Below, piece by piece: positions 41,716-51,071 of a stretch of DNA of 64,000 bases; position 1 is the stretch's first letter; every line of letters begins with the position of its first letter. A model generated the notes under the pieces. It had not been told where the DNA came from, made no database searches, and saw only the letters and a program-made list of their open reading frames with translations. The position numbers and the translations under genes were made by a program. This stretch comes from Treponema sp. (GTDB lineage: Bacteria; Spirochaetota; Spirochaetia; Treponematales; Breznakiellaceae): the NCBI GenBank assembly GCA_031254315.1, contig JAIRUQ010000111.1, positions 1-64,000 on the forward strand, read 5' to 3'.

Positions 41716-42676
41716 ATCTCTCAATTTTGAAGAAGAAATCCCAAAACGGATTATGTTAGTCCCGGCGGATAAGATCGTCAAAGGGCGTGACAACCGCGAA
41801 TGGAAAAACCCGAACCCAAAGCAGGTCGCTCTTAATTCCAATTCACGCCTTCAGGCTCTGCCTGTAGATGAAAACCATTCGACAGATTTAAGCGCTCCCA
41901 AAGGCGGAGCCGCTCCGGCGTTCGGCTGGATGAAAAATCTCTGCGCCGATGAAAGCGGCGCGATTTGGGCTGACGTTGAATGGAACGAACGCGGACTCAA
42001 TGCGCTAACAAAAAAAGAATACAAATTTATTTCTCCCGTGTTTGCGTTTGACGAAAAAGGAGAAATCAAATGTATTCTCCGCGCCGCGCTTACCAATTCA
42101 CCTAACTTGATTCTTCCTGCTCTTAATTCCGAGCAGTTAGAAAATAAATCTAAAATGGAGGTTTCCATGAATAAAGAATTACTTGTGGCTTTGGGTTTAC
42201 CCGAAACCGCAACCGAGGCGGAAGTTCTTGCCGCCGCCAAAGCCTTAAACGCGGCGAAGACGACAGCCGCACCGCAGACGGACAAATCAACAGTTGACCT
42301 TACCGCATACGCTCCCCGCGCCGATTTGAGCGCGATGGAAACGCGGGCGCTCAACGCTGAAAAGCAGATCGCCGATTTGAACGCGGCACAGCTTAAAAAG
42401 GACGCGGAAGCGGCGGTTGACGAGGCAATCACAAACCGCAAGATCGCTCCGGCAAGCAAGGCGGAATATCTTGCGTTATGTGCGACAAAAGAAGGACTTG
42501 AATCCTTCAAAAAGATTGCCGCCGCCAATCCCGCCATTATCAGTACGGAGCAGACTCCGGCAACACCGCCGGCTTCAGGGGATAGTGTTGCGCTTAACGC
42601 CGAGCAGTCACAGCTTGCTACGGCTATGGGCTATACGCCTGAAGAATTCGGCAAAATCATAGGGGGATCAAAATGA
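41693..42676 (+). CDS. Mu gpI-like head maturation protease with internal scaffold start
   Basis: A 327-residue protein of the Mu I family. The N-terminal protease part (about 1-150) has IMLVPADKIVKGRDNREW and the KEYKFISPVFAFDEKGE segment seen in these proteases; the rest is Ala-rich and helical, as in scaffolds. An in-frame ATG at 42167 has GGAGG 7 nt before it and would give a scaffold-only product of about 169 residues, as Mu does with its nested product. The start at 41693 has no ribosome site and lies in a terminator loop, so the true start is not certain. Confidence 0.82.
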   Translation: METGSLFLSLNFEEEIPKRIMLVPADKIVKGRDNREWKNPNPKQVALNSNSRLQALPVDENHSTDLSAPKGGAAPAFGWMKNLCADESGAIWADVEWNERGLNALTKKEYKFISPVFAFDEKGEIKCILRAALTNSPNLILPALNSEQLENKSKMEVSMNKELLVALGLPETATEAEVLAAAKALNAAKTTAAPQTDKSTVDLTAYAPRADLSAMETRALNAEKQIADLNAAQLKKDAEAAVDEAITNRKIAPASKAEYLALCATKEGLESFKKIAAANPAIISTEQTPATPPASGDSVALNAEQSQLATAMGYTPEEFGKIIGGSK

Positions 42677-43602
42677 TCATAACCAACACTTTATTAAACG
42701 GACTGCGGACAGCGTTACGCGATGAGTTCAGCAGGAGAATGTCGGAGCTTGGCGCGAAATCAATCTGGAAACTGCTTGCGACCATCATCACATCAAACAC
42801 CAAAAGCAACACCTACGGCTGGCTTAGCGCATTTCCGCAACTTCGGGAATGGGTCGGTGACCGTGTTATCAAAGACATCGCGGAAGCGGCATACCAGATT
42901 GTCAACAAGAAATATGAATCGACTCTCGGCGTAGAACGAACCGACATTGAGGATGATAACCTCGGTCACTACCGCACACTGGCAAGCGCGATGGCTGACG
43001 AGGTTGAAAACTTCTTTAACCGCAACATCGCTTTACTTTTGAATAGTGGGTTTTCCAACACCTGTTTTGACGGTCAAAACTTTTTTGACCATGAGCACCC
43101 GGTGTATGCCCAAACTGACGGGAAAGGCGCTGTAACTCCTTTCTCCAATATTGTAGGACAAGGAGATGAAACCGGCTCACCTTGGTTCCTGCTGGCTCTT
43201 TCCGGCAGTCTCAAGCCGCTGATTTTACAACAGCGAACCGCGCCGGAGTTTGAAGAAATTACCGACACCAAAAACGACAGAGTGTTTATGCAGGACAAAT
43301 ATATGTACGGCATCCGTTACCGAGGCAGTTTCGGCTACGGTCTCTGGCAACAGGCGATTGGATCAAAAGCGACACTGACATCGGATAACTACAAGAAAGC
43401 CCGTGAACTGATTCAATCATTCAAAAAAGACGGCGGCGATCCGCTGGGCATTGTACCGACACACTTGGTTGTTGGTCCGGCAAACGAGGCGGCGGCGCGT
43501 AACATTGTAGAAGCGCAAAACCTTGCCAATGGCGCTTCAAACATTTATTACCATACTGCCGAACTGGTAATCGTTCCGCATCTTGCAGGTGCGGCGGTAT
43601 AA
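42673..43602 (+). CDS. Major capsid protein, Mu gpT-like
   Basis: A 309-residue protein of the gpT family. Typical segments are WLSAFPQLREWVGDRVIKDI near residue 56, then FFNRNIALLLNSGF and FFDHEHPV. It follows the protease/scaffold gene with a 4-base overlap, the usual head-gene order. Confidence 0.92.
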   Translation: MIITNTLLNGLRTALRDEFSRRMSELGAKSIWKLLATIITSNTKSNTYGWLSAFPQLREWVGDRVIKDIAEAAYQIVNKKYESTLGVERTDIEDDNLGHYRTLASAMADEVENFFNRNIALLLNSGFSNTCFDGQNFFDHEHPVYAQTDGKGAVTPFSNIVGQGDETGSPWFLLALSGSLKPLILQQRTAPEFEEITDTKNDRVFMQDKYMYGIRYRGSFGYGLWQQAIGSKATLTSDNYKKARELIQSFKKDGGDPLGIVPTHLVVGPANEAAARNIVEAQNLANGASNIYYHTAELVIVPHLAGAAV

Positions 43603-43612
43603 GGGGCGCAGA

Positions 43613-43978
43613 ATGGATAAAGAAAAATTAGCGCCTTGGATAGAAAGGCTGAATAAAGCTGAAGGAAAAGATTTCGCCGCCATTGTGGCTGAAATGGCAA
43701 GAGAAAATTCTCTGAAAGAAGGCGAGGCTTGGAAATTGCTAAAATCGGCTGGCTTCGATCCAAAAGAAGCTGAAAAAGCAAAATCCCAGCTTAAAGCAGG
43801 CGGTAAAAAAATATCTGTTGTTCTGCGACATAAAACGGAATATCCGCGCTATCGCAGAGCTGGTCTTGTACTGACACAGAAAGCGGAAACTTACGAAGTA
43901 ACCGAAGAACAGCTTGCCACACTCAAAAAAGACTGCTGGGTTGTTATCGGTGAAGATAAAAAGGATGGCGAAAAGTAA
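43613..43978 (+). CDS. Mu gp35-like head-tail region protein
   Basis: A 121-residue protein starting at 43613, behind AAGGGG. The C-terminal half has the RRAGLVLTQKAETYEVTEEQ pattern found in FluMu gp35-like proteins; the N-terminal half is helical and charged. Its place between the capsid gene and the gp36 homologue fits. Confidence 0.7.
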   Translation: MDKEKLAPWIERLNKAEGKDFAAIVAEMARENSLKEGEAWKLLKSAGFDPKEAEKAKSQLKAGGKKISVVLRHKTEYPRYRRAGLVLTQKAETYEVTEEQLATLKKDCWVVIGEDKKDGEK

Positions 43979-44418
43979 TGATCCCTCTTGTTTCTGTAGA
44001 TCAATTTTTTTCCAGAATCCCGCAATCTGCGATTCTGCCTACTGATGAAGAAGGCGAAAAAGACAGTGCGCGCATTGGAATTGCATTACAGGACGCAACA
44101 GGAATCATTGCGGCAAATCTCCCTTGGCTCCTTGACAGGAAAACAGGGGAGATTGCTTTGCCCGTTACCCCTCAATTCGCGGACGCGCTTAACAGTATTT
44201 GTACTGACATTGCGCTGTACCGGCTGACCGATGCGGTTTCCGGCAGTGAAGATGCCCGTGAAAAATACCGCGACAATATGACGCTCTTGAATAAAATCAA
44301 CCGTGAATATCAGGGAGGGCTTGAAGGACCCGGTTTGCAGTTTTCCGAGGTTGTTACTCCAAACAGCGGCGAAGGAATAACGGACGGCAGATTTTTCAAA
44401 AAAGGCGGTATGTACTGA
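43978..44418 (+). CDS. Mu gp36-like protein (DUF1320)
   Basis: A 146-residue protein of DUF1320 (VSVDQFFSRIPQSAI, then FADALNSICTDIALYRLTDA). Members act in head completion or head-tail joining of Mu-like phages. Overlaps both neighbours by one base. Confidence 0.87.
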   Translation: MIPLVSVDQFFSRIPQSAILPTDEEGEKDSARIGIALQDATGIIAANLPWLLDRKTGEIALPVTPQFADALNSICTDIALYRLTDAVSGSEDAREKYRDNMTLLNKINREYQGGLEGPGLQFSEVVTPNSGEGITDGRFFKKGGMY

Positions 44419-44861
44419 TGGGCGCGGCTGTTGAAATCAAACTGCAGGAGATAGACAAACTCGCGCAAAAACTCAATGCGTTTGTGCTGTCAGGCGGTGA
44501 TAAGTCGCGCCTGTTGAGCAGTCTGGGAGAGGTGATCGTTGGGCAGACTCAAGAGCGTTTTGGTCCTGAAATTGATCCGCAAGGTGACCGCTGGCATGAA
44601 TTAACAGAGCGGTATAAGAAACGCAAAATAGAAGATTCGAGAGGCGGCATTCTTGATCGCGGCGGGCTTATGCTCCAATCAATTGAACCCCAGCTTCAGG
44701 GGAGCGATACCGTTCTGGTTGGAACCCCTATGGAGTACGCCATTTATCATCAGGACGCAAAAAACGAAAAGCGCCGCCGTGAATTCTTAGGCTACAGCAC
44801 TGACAATATCGCCGAACTAGAGGACGCAGTTGACGAGTTTATGAAGGAGCATGTCGCGTGA
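44418..44861 (+). CDS. Virion morphogenesis/tail completion protein (Mu gpG-like)
   Basis: A 147-residue protein of the phage virion morphogenesis family. It has ERFGPEIDPQGDRWHELTER near the middle, then ILDRGGLMLQSI and YAIYHQDAKNEKRRREFLG. It takes part in finishing heads or tails. Confidence 0.87.
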   Translation: MGAAVEIKLQEIDKLAQKLNAFVLSGGDKSRLLSSLGEVIVGQTQERFGPEIDPQGDRWHELTERYKKRKIEDSRGGILDRGGLMLQSIEPQLQGSDTVLVGTPMEYAIYHQDAKNEKRRREFLGYSTDNIAELEDAVDEFMKEHVA

Positions 44862-45415
44862 AAATAGTTACGTTGGTTGACATTCGTGATGAAGCGGTTT
44901 CTCAAATAAAAGCCGCTTTTGAAAAAAACAAAAAACTGCACATAGCGGCTCATCCGGGACAGTTCAATGAAACCGAGATCAAGCGGCTTGCAAATCAGAC
45001 CCCTGCGATACTCACATCGTTTTTGAGGTATTCAGGTGAGGAGCACACCATTGACTTTGTGAGCTGGGTGTTGTACCGCTCCGATGCAAAAGACCGCCTG
45101 TATGACGGCGCGTTAAAAATAGTTTCTACATTAATTCCGGTTATAGAAAATCTGGACGCTCCTTGGAGTATAGGTAGTGGAGAGCGCATTGAAGCCGAGT
45201 GTTTATATTCCGGCACGCTTGACCAGATCAACATAACGCTCTGGGCTGTTAAGTGGAAATGGAAAGTTACGGAAAATTGTTTGTATGAGGGCGAAGGCGG
45301 AATCCTTCTGCCCGATCTTGAATGTTTTGAAGGCTACGACGCAACGCATCACATTGGAGACGGCGTTGCAGAAGATAATGTAAATTTGGAGGTTAAAAAT
45401 GCCAGTACCGATTAG
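44858..45415 (+). CDS. Mu gp37-like protein (DUF1834)
   Basis: A 185-residue protein in the place of Mu gp37, directly before the tail sheath gene. LANQTPAILTSFLRY and VLYRSDAKDRLYDGALKIVS are compatible with DUF1834. Its exact role is not known; a place at the head-tail junction is likely. Confidence 0.72.
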   Translation: MKIVTLVDIRDEAVSQIKAAFEKNKKLHIAAHPGQFNETEIKRLANQTPAILTSFLRYSGEEHTIDFVSWVLYRSDAKDRLYDGALKIVSTLIPVIENLDAPWSIGSGERIEAECLYSGTLDQINITLWAVKWKWKVTENCLYEGEGGILLPDLECFEGYDATHHIGDGVAEDNVNLEVKNASTD

Positions 45416-46856
45416 GCAGATTCCGGCGAACCTGTTGGTTCCCAGCCAGTATCAGGAAATTGACAATTCCCTTGCGGGATCGCAAGGCGACATCAAAAAG
45501 GCTTTGATGATAGGGTACAAACTCTCAACATCACAAGCCGAGAGCGGAAAGCCGGTCAACGTGCTTTCAGCGGCAAAGGCGCATCAGCTTTTCGGTCACG
45601 GAAGCCCAGCCGCGATTATGGCGGAAACGTTCCTTTCGCTTAACAAAGTAGAGGAACTCTATGTGCTTCCCATTCCCGAACCGGAAGCAGGAACCGCATG
45701 GAAGGAAAATTTTACCGTCAGCGGCTCCGCTTTGGAAGCCGGAGCTGTCCGTATCACGATAAACGGCATGGACTTTGACGCGGCAATTACTGCCGGAGCA
45801 AACGCCGAGGCTGTTGCCGCCGCTATTGTCGCGCGGATCAACTCGGAGCTGACTCTGCCTGTTACCGCTGAAGCGGAAAAGACAGACATTACCATTTCAT
45901 CTAACGTGAAAGGGACGGTTGGTAATTACAACAGCGTCTTTATTGCGTCATCCGCAAACGGTGTTTCCATTGGAAAAGCGGAATCAGTTGCCGGAGCCGG
46001 TGTAACCGATATCAAGCCTTACCTTAAAGGTCTGGGCGAAGTACGTTACAACTTTTTCGCAAGCGATTTCGATGATATTGGAAACATCAAAGCAAGTTCC
46101 GATGAGCTTGAATCCCGTTATGGTCCTCTGCGGCAAATCGGCGGAAGGATGTACATTGTCCTGTCAGGCAATCTTGGCAGTAAGACCGAAGAGGGGACTA
46201 TTCTGGCAAAAGCCGCAAACGTGAATTCGCCTCATATCGTTTTATTGCCGAGGGGCAACAACCCCGATCTGCCCTGCGTATGGGCGGCGGCATGGTGCGC
46301 GACCGCCTGCCGTATTCTTGCCGATGACCCAGCCGCCAACACCTACGATACCAAAATCAACGGATTGATCGGCGGAGAGGAATTCAGCGCCGATGAGCGG
46401 CAGAAACTCCTTGAAAACGGTATCGCTACCTACCGCCTCGACACAACCGGAAACGTACTGATTGAGCGGCTGGTAACCAGTTACACCGAAAACACGGACG
46501 GCGGACGTGATACCAGTTACCTTGATGTGCAGGTAACGGAAACTGTTGACGCGGTGCGGACATACATCAACGCCGAGGCGAAAAAACGGTTTAAGACATG
46601 GAAGCTGGCAAGCACTGAAGAAAACTTCGGAGGCGGAGCGCGTGTAATGACCGCTGGAGTATTCCGTTCCTTCCTCGCGGAAACGTATCAGGAAGTGTTC
46701 ATCAAAGATAAACAGTGGTGTCAGGATTTTGAAAACTACAAAAAATCGATCCTTGTTGAGATCAAGTCAGGGAGTAAAACCCGTCTTGAATATTCACATC
46801 AGCCCAATCTGATAGGTCAATTTTATATTGCCGCAGGGCTTCTTCAATTCAAATAG
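45399..46856 (+). CDS. Contractile tail sheath protein (Mu gpL-like)
   Basis: A 485-residue sheath protein. The N-terminal part has KPVNVLSAAKAHQLFGHGSP; the middle domain (about 100-200) is rich in Ala, Gly and Thr; and the C-terminal part holds VRTYINAEAKKRFKTWKLAS and the FIKDKQWCQDFENYKKSILV segment. Length and order match the gpL family. The start has TTTGGAGG upstream and overlaps the preceding gene. Confidence 0.92.
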   Translation: MPVPIRQIPANLLVPSQYQEIDNSLAGSQGDIKKALMIGYKLSTSQAESGKPVNVLSAAKAHQLFGHGSPAAIMAETFLSLNKVEELYVLPIPEPEAGTAWKENFTVSGSALEAGAVRITINGMDFDAAITAGANAEAVAAAIVARINSELTLPVTAEAEKTDITISSNVKGTVGNYNSVFIASSANGVSIGKAESVAGAGVTDIKPYLKGLGEVRYNFFASDFDDIGNIKASSDELESRYGPLRQIGGRMYIVLSGNLGSKTEEGTILAKAANVNSPHIVLLPRGNNPDLPCVWAAAWCATACRILADDPAANTYDTKINGLIGGEEFSADERQKLLENGIATYRLDTTGNVLIERLVTSYTENTDGGRDTSYLDVQVTETVDAVRTYINAEAKKRFKTWKLASTEENFGGGARVMTAGVFRSFLAETYQEVFIKDKQWCQDFENYKKSILVEIKSGSKTRLEYSHQPNLIGQFYIAAGLLQFK

Positions 46857-46865
46857 GAGGCATAG

Positions 46866-47225
46866 ATGAAACTTGAAAGAGTAAAACGTGTAATTTCGGC
46901 GGCGTTAGGCGAACTGCCGATACAGGAAAAAGGCGCGACATTCAAGCCTGCCGGAACAAAGCGAGAGACAAAACCCGGTGAAGTGCCGGAGAACACCGGC
47001 TACACCGAGAGCCAGACCTTTGCCGAGTTGAAGCTGAAGCTCAACGCTACAGGCTCGCTTGGCATAGAGGAACTTTCCAATGTCGGAGAAGATACCCTCA
47101 CCATTTACACAACTGGCGGCAAACAGTACATGATGCCAAAGGCATGGGTAACGGAGCCGGGCGAACTTGGCGATGCCGAAATGGATATCACCTACAATTC
47201 CGGTACAAGTCCGAGACTGGTATAG
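46866..47225 (+). CDS. Tail tube protein (Mu gpM-like)
   Basis: A 119-residue protein after the sheath gene. GATFKPAGTKRETKPGEV and GKQYMMPKAWVTEPGELGDA fit the tail tube family of Mu-like phages. It forms the inner tube. Confidence 0.87.
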   Translation: MKLERVKRVISAALGELPIQEKGATFKPAGTKRETKPGEVPENTGYTESQTFAELKLKLNATGSLGIEELSNVGEDTLTIYTTGGKQYMMPKAWVTEPGELGDAEMDITYNSGTSPRLV

Positions 47226-47234
47226 GAGGCTGTT

Positions 47235-47564
47235 ATGGCACAAAAATTTGTATTAAAACACCCGTTCAAAGTCGGAGAGCTGGAAGTTACTGAAGTAATT
47301 ATCCAGCGCCCCAAGACAAAAGATTTTATCGCGGTTGGAATGAACCCTGCCGGCAGTGTTGCCGCCGATGCGGCGCTTCTGTCCTCGATTACAGGTTTGC
47401 CGGGAACGGTTATCGATCAGATCGACATAGATGATTTGTCCGTAATTCAGTATGAGGTTTCCAGAATATGGGATTGTTATTTTTCTACAAAGCCGTATGT
47501 CGAAAACCCTACCAATGCGGAGGAGACAGAGACTCCGCAGAGAGAGACAGCGAAGACAGCTTAA
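47235..47564 (+). CDS. Tail assembly chaperone, first frame (Mu gp41-like)
   Basis: A 109-residue protein of the Mu-like gp41 family (VLKHPFKVGELEVTEVIIQR, then DLSVIQYEVSRIWDCYF). It binds the tape measure protein during tail assembly. Its 3' part holds a -1 frameshift signal (47504-47539), so a share of ribosomes should continue into the overlapping frame. Ordinary decoding ends at 47564. Confidence 0.87.
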   Translation: MAQKFVLKHPFKVGELEVTEVIIQRPKTKDFIAVGMNPAGSVAADAALLSSITGLPGTVIDQIDIDDLSVIQYEVSRIWDCYFSTKPYVENPTNAEETETPQRETAKTA

Positions 47565-47725
47565 CTTTGGAAGAGGTTTATAACCGTGTCGCGGGAATGG
47601 TAGCTGAAATTATGTTACTGCTTCCGGGCATGGATTTTGTAACGCTCATGGATTTTCACTGGGAAGAGCTTTCATTCTGGCATGAGAAAGCGGTTAACGC
47701 GGCAAAGGCAGTACGGGGAAATTAA
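47468..47725 (+). CDS. Tail assembly chaperone extension, reached by -1 frameshift
   Basis: This frame overlaps the gp41-like gene and is open to 47725. Read after the slip at 47504-47510, it adds about 70 residues (YQCGGDRDS..., then LTLEEVYNRVAGMVAEIMLL and DFHWEELSFWHEKAVNAAKA). An ATG at 47468 has no useful ribosome site. The fusion product corresponds to the long tail chaperone made by frameshift in many tailed phages. It ends one base into the tape measure start. Confidence 0.82.
   Translation: MGLLFFYKAVCRKPYQCGGDRDSAERDSEDSLTLEEVYNRVAGMVAEIMLLLPGMDFVTLMDFHWEELSFWHEKAVNAAKAVRGN
47504..47539 (+). promoter_or_regulatory. Programmed -1 ribosomal frameshift signal
   Basis: The heptamer A AAC CCT (47504-47510) is in the correct phase (X XXY YYZ). 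After a 5-nt spacer there is a perfect 7-bp stem, TGCGGAG (47516-47522) with CTCCGCA (47533-47539), around a 10-nt loop. Confidence 0.85.
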
Positions 47726-49809
47726 TGGCTAAAGAAATAAAAGCCGGTGTATCTTTATCTCTAAAAGATGGATTTTCACAAAATATGAAAAAAGCCGCAG
47801 GCGCGGCTGGCGATTTTGCCGGGAAAACGCTTGGCGCGATAGAAAAAGTCGATCAAGCGTTTTCAGGGCTGGGAACAACTCTTGCGGCGGTTGGCTTAAC
47901 CCTTTCTGTAGGAGCCGCGGCAAAAGGCGTTATAGAAATGGATCACCGTTTGACACGGCTTGGCATTTCCGCTAACGCCTCCGCGGATGAAGTTTCAAAA
48001 TTAAAACAGACAATCTTTGATGCGGCGCAGGCTCCCGATATAAAAGTCGATCCTTCAAGTATTTTGGACGGCATTGACGTTATCATTAACAAAACCAATG
48101 ATTTGCAATTTGCGCAAGACAATATCAGAAATGTTGGTCTTGCGATTCAAGCAACGGGTGAGTCAGGCGAATCAATAGGAGGAATATTTTCGGAATTTCA
48201 AAAATTCCAGTACACGTCCGAACAAATTTCCAGCCTCATGGATGATTTAGTAGCCCAGTCCAATGAAGGGGCTTTCTCATTAGCTGAATTTGCGAAAATT
48301 GCCCCTGATATATTCTCAAGATTTGATAACGCCGCAGGAGCTACGCCTGAAAATATACTGAAAGCAAATGCCGCGCTTCAGATAATTAACGCAGGAGCAA
48401 AAAGTCCGAGAAATACAATAAATGCTTTTAATTCCGCAATGGAGGTTCTCGGACATCAAGGGAATCAAAGAAATTTACAGCGGCTTGGCATTCATGTCCT
48501 TGATGCAGAAGGGAAATTAAGAGATTTTAATGATATAATGTTGGATATCGCAAAAAAATCTGAAAATTCACGTGTTGCCAATAGTGTTAATAACATATTC
48601 GGTCCGTCTTCAATGTTGGCAATCCGCTCGTACATATCGCATGGCGAGCGGATGAATGAAACTTTGTCTGATCTCGGCGATACCACAGGTTTACTACAGA
48701 AACAGTCAGGGAGAATGGCTGGTACACTTCAATCAAATATTCAAAATTTGCAAACAGCGTTTAGCAATGCCGTGAACAGCGGAGCCGGCGGTATGATTCA
48801 AGGACTCACAAATATGTTGAATAAATTTTCTGAAGACCCGGCGCGAATAAAAGCGACATTTTACGCTATCGCCGGAGGTATCGGAGCGATAGCCGCAGTC
48901 AAAGGTATTGCCGGAATATCGCGGCTTGTAGGAAGCCTGATGAGTTTAAAAGGCGGCGGTAGTATAAATATTGGCGGCGCTCTAAACATGGCATCGGCAA
49001 TGCCTGTGTATGTTACAAACATGGGCGGAGCCGGTATGGGAATAGGTTCCGGCGGACAGTTTCAACAGCCGCAATTAGCAAACTCCCAATTAGGCAAGAG
49101 AGCTCCCCTAACAAGTGCACAAAACGTGAGAAATATTACGCCAAAACAGTATGCCGGAGCCGCTGGAGGCATGGCACTCACTGCAGCTTTTGTAAAAATT
49201 CCCCAAATGGTCAATGAACTTGAGGAAATAAAACAGAATGAAGAATTATCAGCAGAAGAACGCGCAAGAGCTAAAGGCGGAGCGATAGGAGACGCGACTG
49301 GGAGTATTGCCGGAGCGGCTGTAGGCGGAGCCGCTGGTATTGCGGCTGGAGCGGCAGTAGGAGCCGCTGTCGGTTCTGTTGTTCCGGTACTTGGCACTGC
49401 GGTTGGCGCTTTAGTTGGAGCCGGTATCGGTGCGCTTGGTATGTATTTGGGCGGTAAAGCCGGACGCAAAATCGGCGAGGGTATCGGCGCGGCTACAGTG
49501 AATGACGGCTCGGAAGAAGAACGTGATCAGCAACGGCGAGGAAACCATCGCGGACACAGAAGCAGTTCAGCACGGCGAGCACGTCAGCAAACTATGCCGG
49601 TTTCCGATTTACCTCCGCAAATTACGCAGACAAGTCCCGGCATTACACCGCAAAAAGTAGATGTAGAGCTTGGAAACGCTGAAATAAAACTGGATGTAAA
49701 TCTGACAGACGACAGAGCAAAAGTTTCAGCCACGGTATTAAACAACAGAATGGCGGCGATTTTTAACAATACCGGATCACGTGTTGCGCTAAGAGGGAGC
49801 GGAGTATGA
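47725..49809 (+). CDS. Tail tape measure protein
   Basis: A 694-residue protein that sets tail length. The N-terminal third is helical and resembles the TP901-like tape measure core (LTRLGISANASADEVSKLKQ). A Gly/Ala-rich hydrophobic stretch lies at about 510-590 (GAAVGGAAGIAAGAAVGAAV), probably the membrane-passing part. It follows the chaperone frames as expected. Confidence 0.87.
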   Translation: MAKEIKAGVSLSLKDGFSQNMKKAAGAAGDFAGKTLGAIEKVDQAFSGLGTTLAAVGLTLSVGAAAKGVIEMDHRLTRLGISANASADEVSKLKQTIFDAAQAPDIKVDPSSILDGIDVIINKTNDLQFAQDNIRNVGLAIQATGESGESIGGIFSEFQKFQYTSEQISSLMDDLVAQSNEGAFSLAEFAKIAPDIFSRFDNAAGATPENILKANAALQIINAGAKSPRNTINAFNSAMEVLGHQGNQRNLQRLGIHVLDAEGKLRDFNDIMLDIAKKSENSRVANSVNNIFGPSSMLAIRSYISHGERMNETLSDLGDTTGLLQKQSGRMAGTLQSNIQNLQTAFSNAVNSGAGGMIQGLTNMLNKFSEDPARIKATFYAIAGGIGAIAAVKGIAGISRLVGSLMSLKGGGSINIGGALNMASAMPVYVTNMGGAGMGIGSGGQFQQPQLANSQLGKRAPLTSAQNVRNITPKQYAGAAGGMALTAAFVKIPQMVNELEEIKQNEELSAEERARAKGGAIGDATGSIAGAAVGGAAGIAAGAAVGAAVGSVVPVLGTAVGALVGAGIGALGMYLGGKAGRKIGEGIGAATVNDGSEEERDQQRRGNHRGHRSSSARRARQQTMPVSDLPPQITQTSPGITPQKVDVELGNAEIKLDVNLTDDRAKVSATVLNNRMAAIFNNTGSRVALRGSGV

Positions 49810-51071
49810 GTGAAACTATTTATGAGATATCGCTTCCCTTTGTTTATGACGAAAAATGGCGCAAAGCATATCGCAATGGAAGAGATGACATTCCGCGCTT
49901 ATCCAGCTATCAGTCGCCGGAAGGTCAGCCCATACCTTTTATTTATAAGAGCCTTGATTTTTCCGGCGGACAGTCGGTTGATACTTCTGAATATCCATTT
50001 TTCGGGTTATGGTCTAATGAAGCGTTAAACCAAAAGCCGCAGACCATTACAGTACACGGATATCTGCGCGGAGAATATTACCTGCAACAGCGGACAGCCT
50101 TTCTTGACGCGCTTATGATTCCGACTACAGATGATTCCCCCGGATTTTTTGATCATCCGCTCTGGGGCAGATTTGAGGTTGTTGTCGAAAGTTATAATAT
50201 TCAAGAATCAGCGGATGAAAATGGGCAGTGTGAAATTTCACTGACGCTAAAACGTGCCGGAGTACCGTTAGGTACAAGAGCGACGATTTTATCCCCGGAC
50301 GATTTTATCAAACCCAAGGATGTCGCGCTCATTGCCGTAGAGGAATTCACTCAAATCAAATGTGATTCCGTAACGCTCCTTCAGGCGTTCGGGCAGATAA
50401 AAAATTTATTACTAAATGGAATTGGCAGAATTCAAGCCGCTCAAACAAAGCTGAACGTCTTAGTTAATGAAATTACAGGCATATCAAATCTCATAGCCCA
50501 GGGAATACAGGCTCCGGCGGAATTGGCGATGGCTTTTGTCAACGCTGTTTTTTCTGTTACCGGCGCATTATCCTCAATAAGCGAATCAACGGAAAAAGTT
50601 AAAAAGATTTTTTCTGATCGTGATAATAAGAAGGTAACGGTTTTAAGTCATCTTTCAGCGTCAAGCTTGGCTCTTCCTATTGAGACGGTTACGGTAAAAC
50701 AAACTGAAACAAAAACCGCGACAGAAAATTTATACCGTACCGTAAGCCTTTGCGCGTCTGCCGAACTTTTAATGCAAATGGAAGACATCACCTTGAACGA
50801 AATGGTTGGATACTGGGCTTTGTATACCAAACTTGAAAACTGCATCAATCTTGAAAACCCTGATGTATATAAAGCTGTGAGCGAAATGCGTGCGGCAGTT
50901 TCGCAGAACCTCAAACAAACTGCCATGAACAATGAACTCAAAAAAAACATTGCAAAACCGGTTCCGCTTCTTTTTTTATCGCATCATCTCGGATGTAATG
51001 ACGAAAAACTAAGGGCAATGAATGTCATTGAAGATTCGCTTTTGATTTCAGGCGAGGTAGCCTATGTTTAA
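49806..51071 (+). CDS. DNA circularisation/tail protein (Mu gpN-like)
   Basis: A 421-residue protein. The N-terminal part (RKAYRNGRDDIPRLSSYQSP, GQPIPFIYKSLDFSGGQSVD) matches the DNA circularisation N family, whose Mu member is a tail protein injected with the DNA that protects its ends. The rest is helical. Confidence 0.82.
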   Translation: MSETIYEISLPFVYDEKWRKAYRNGRDDIPRLSSYQSPEGQPIPFIYKSLDFSGGQSVDTSEYPFFGLWSNEALNQKPQTITVHGYLRGEYYLQQRTAFLDALMIPTTDDSPGFFDHPLWGRFEVVVESYNIQESADENGQCEISLTLKRAGVPLGTRATILSPDDFIKPKDVALIAVEEFTQIKCDSVTLLQAFGQIKNLLLNGIGRIQAAQTKLNVLVNEITGISNLIAQGIQAPAELAMAFVNAVFSVTGALSSISESTEKVKKIFSDRDNKKVTVLSHLSASSLALPIETVTVKQTETKTATENLYRTVSLCASAELLMQMEDITLNEMVGYWALYTKLENCINLENPDVYKAVSEMRAAVSQNLKQTAMNNELKKNIAKPVPLLFLSHHLGCNDEKLRAMNVIEDSLLISGEVAYV

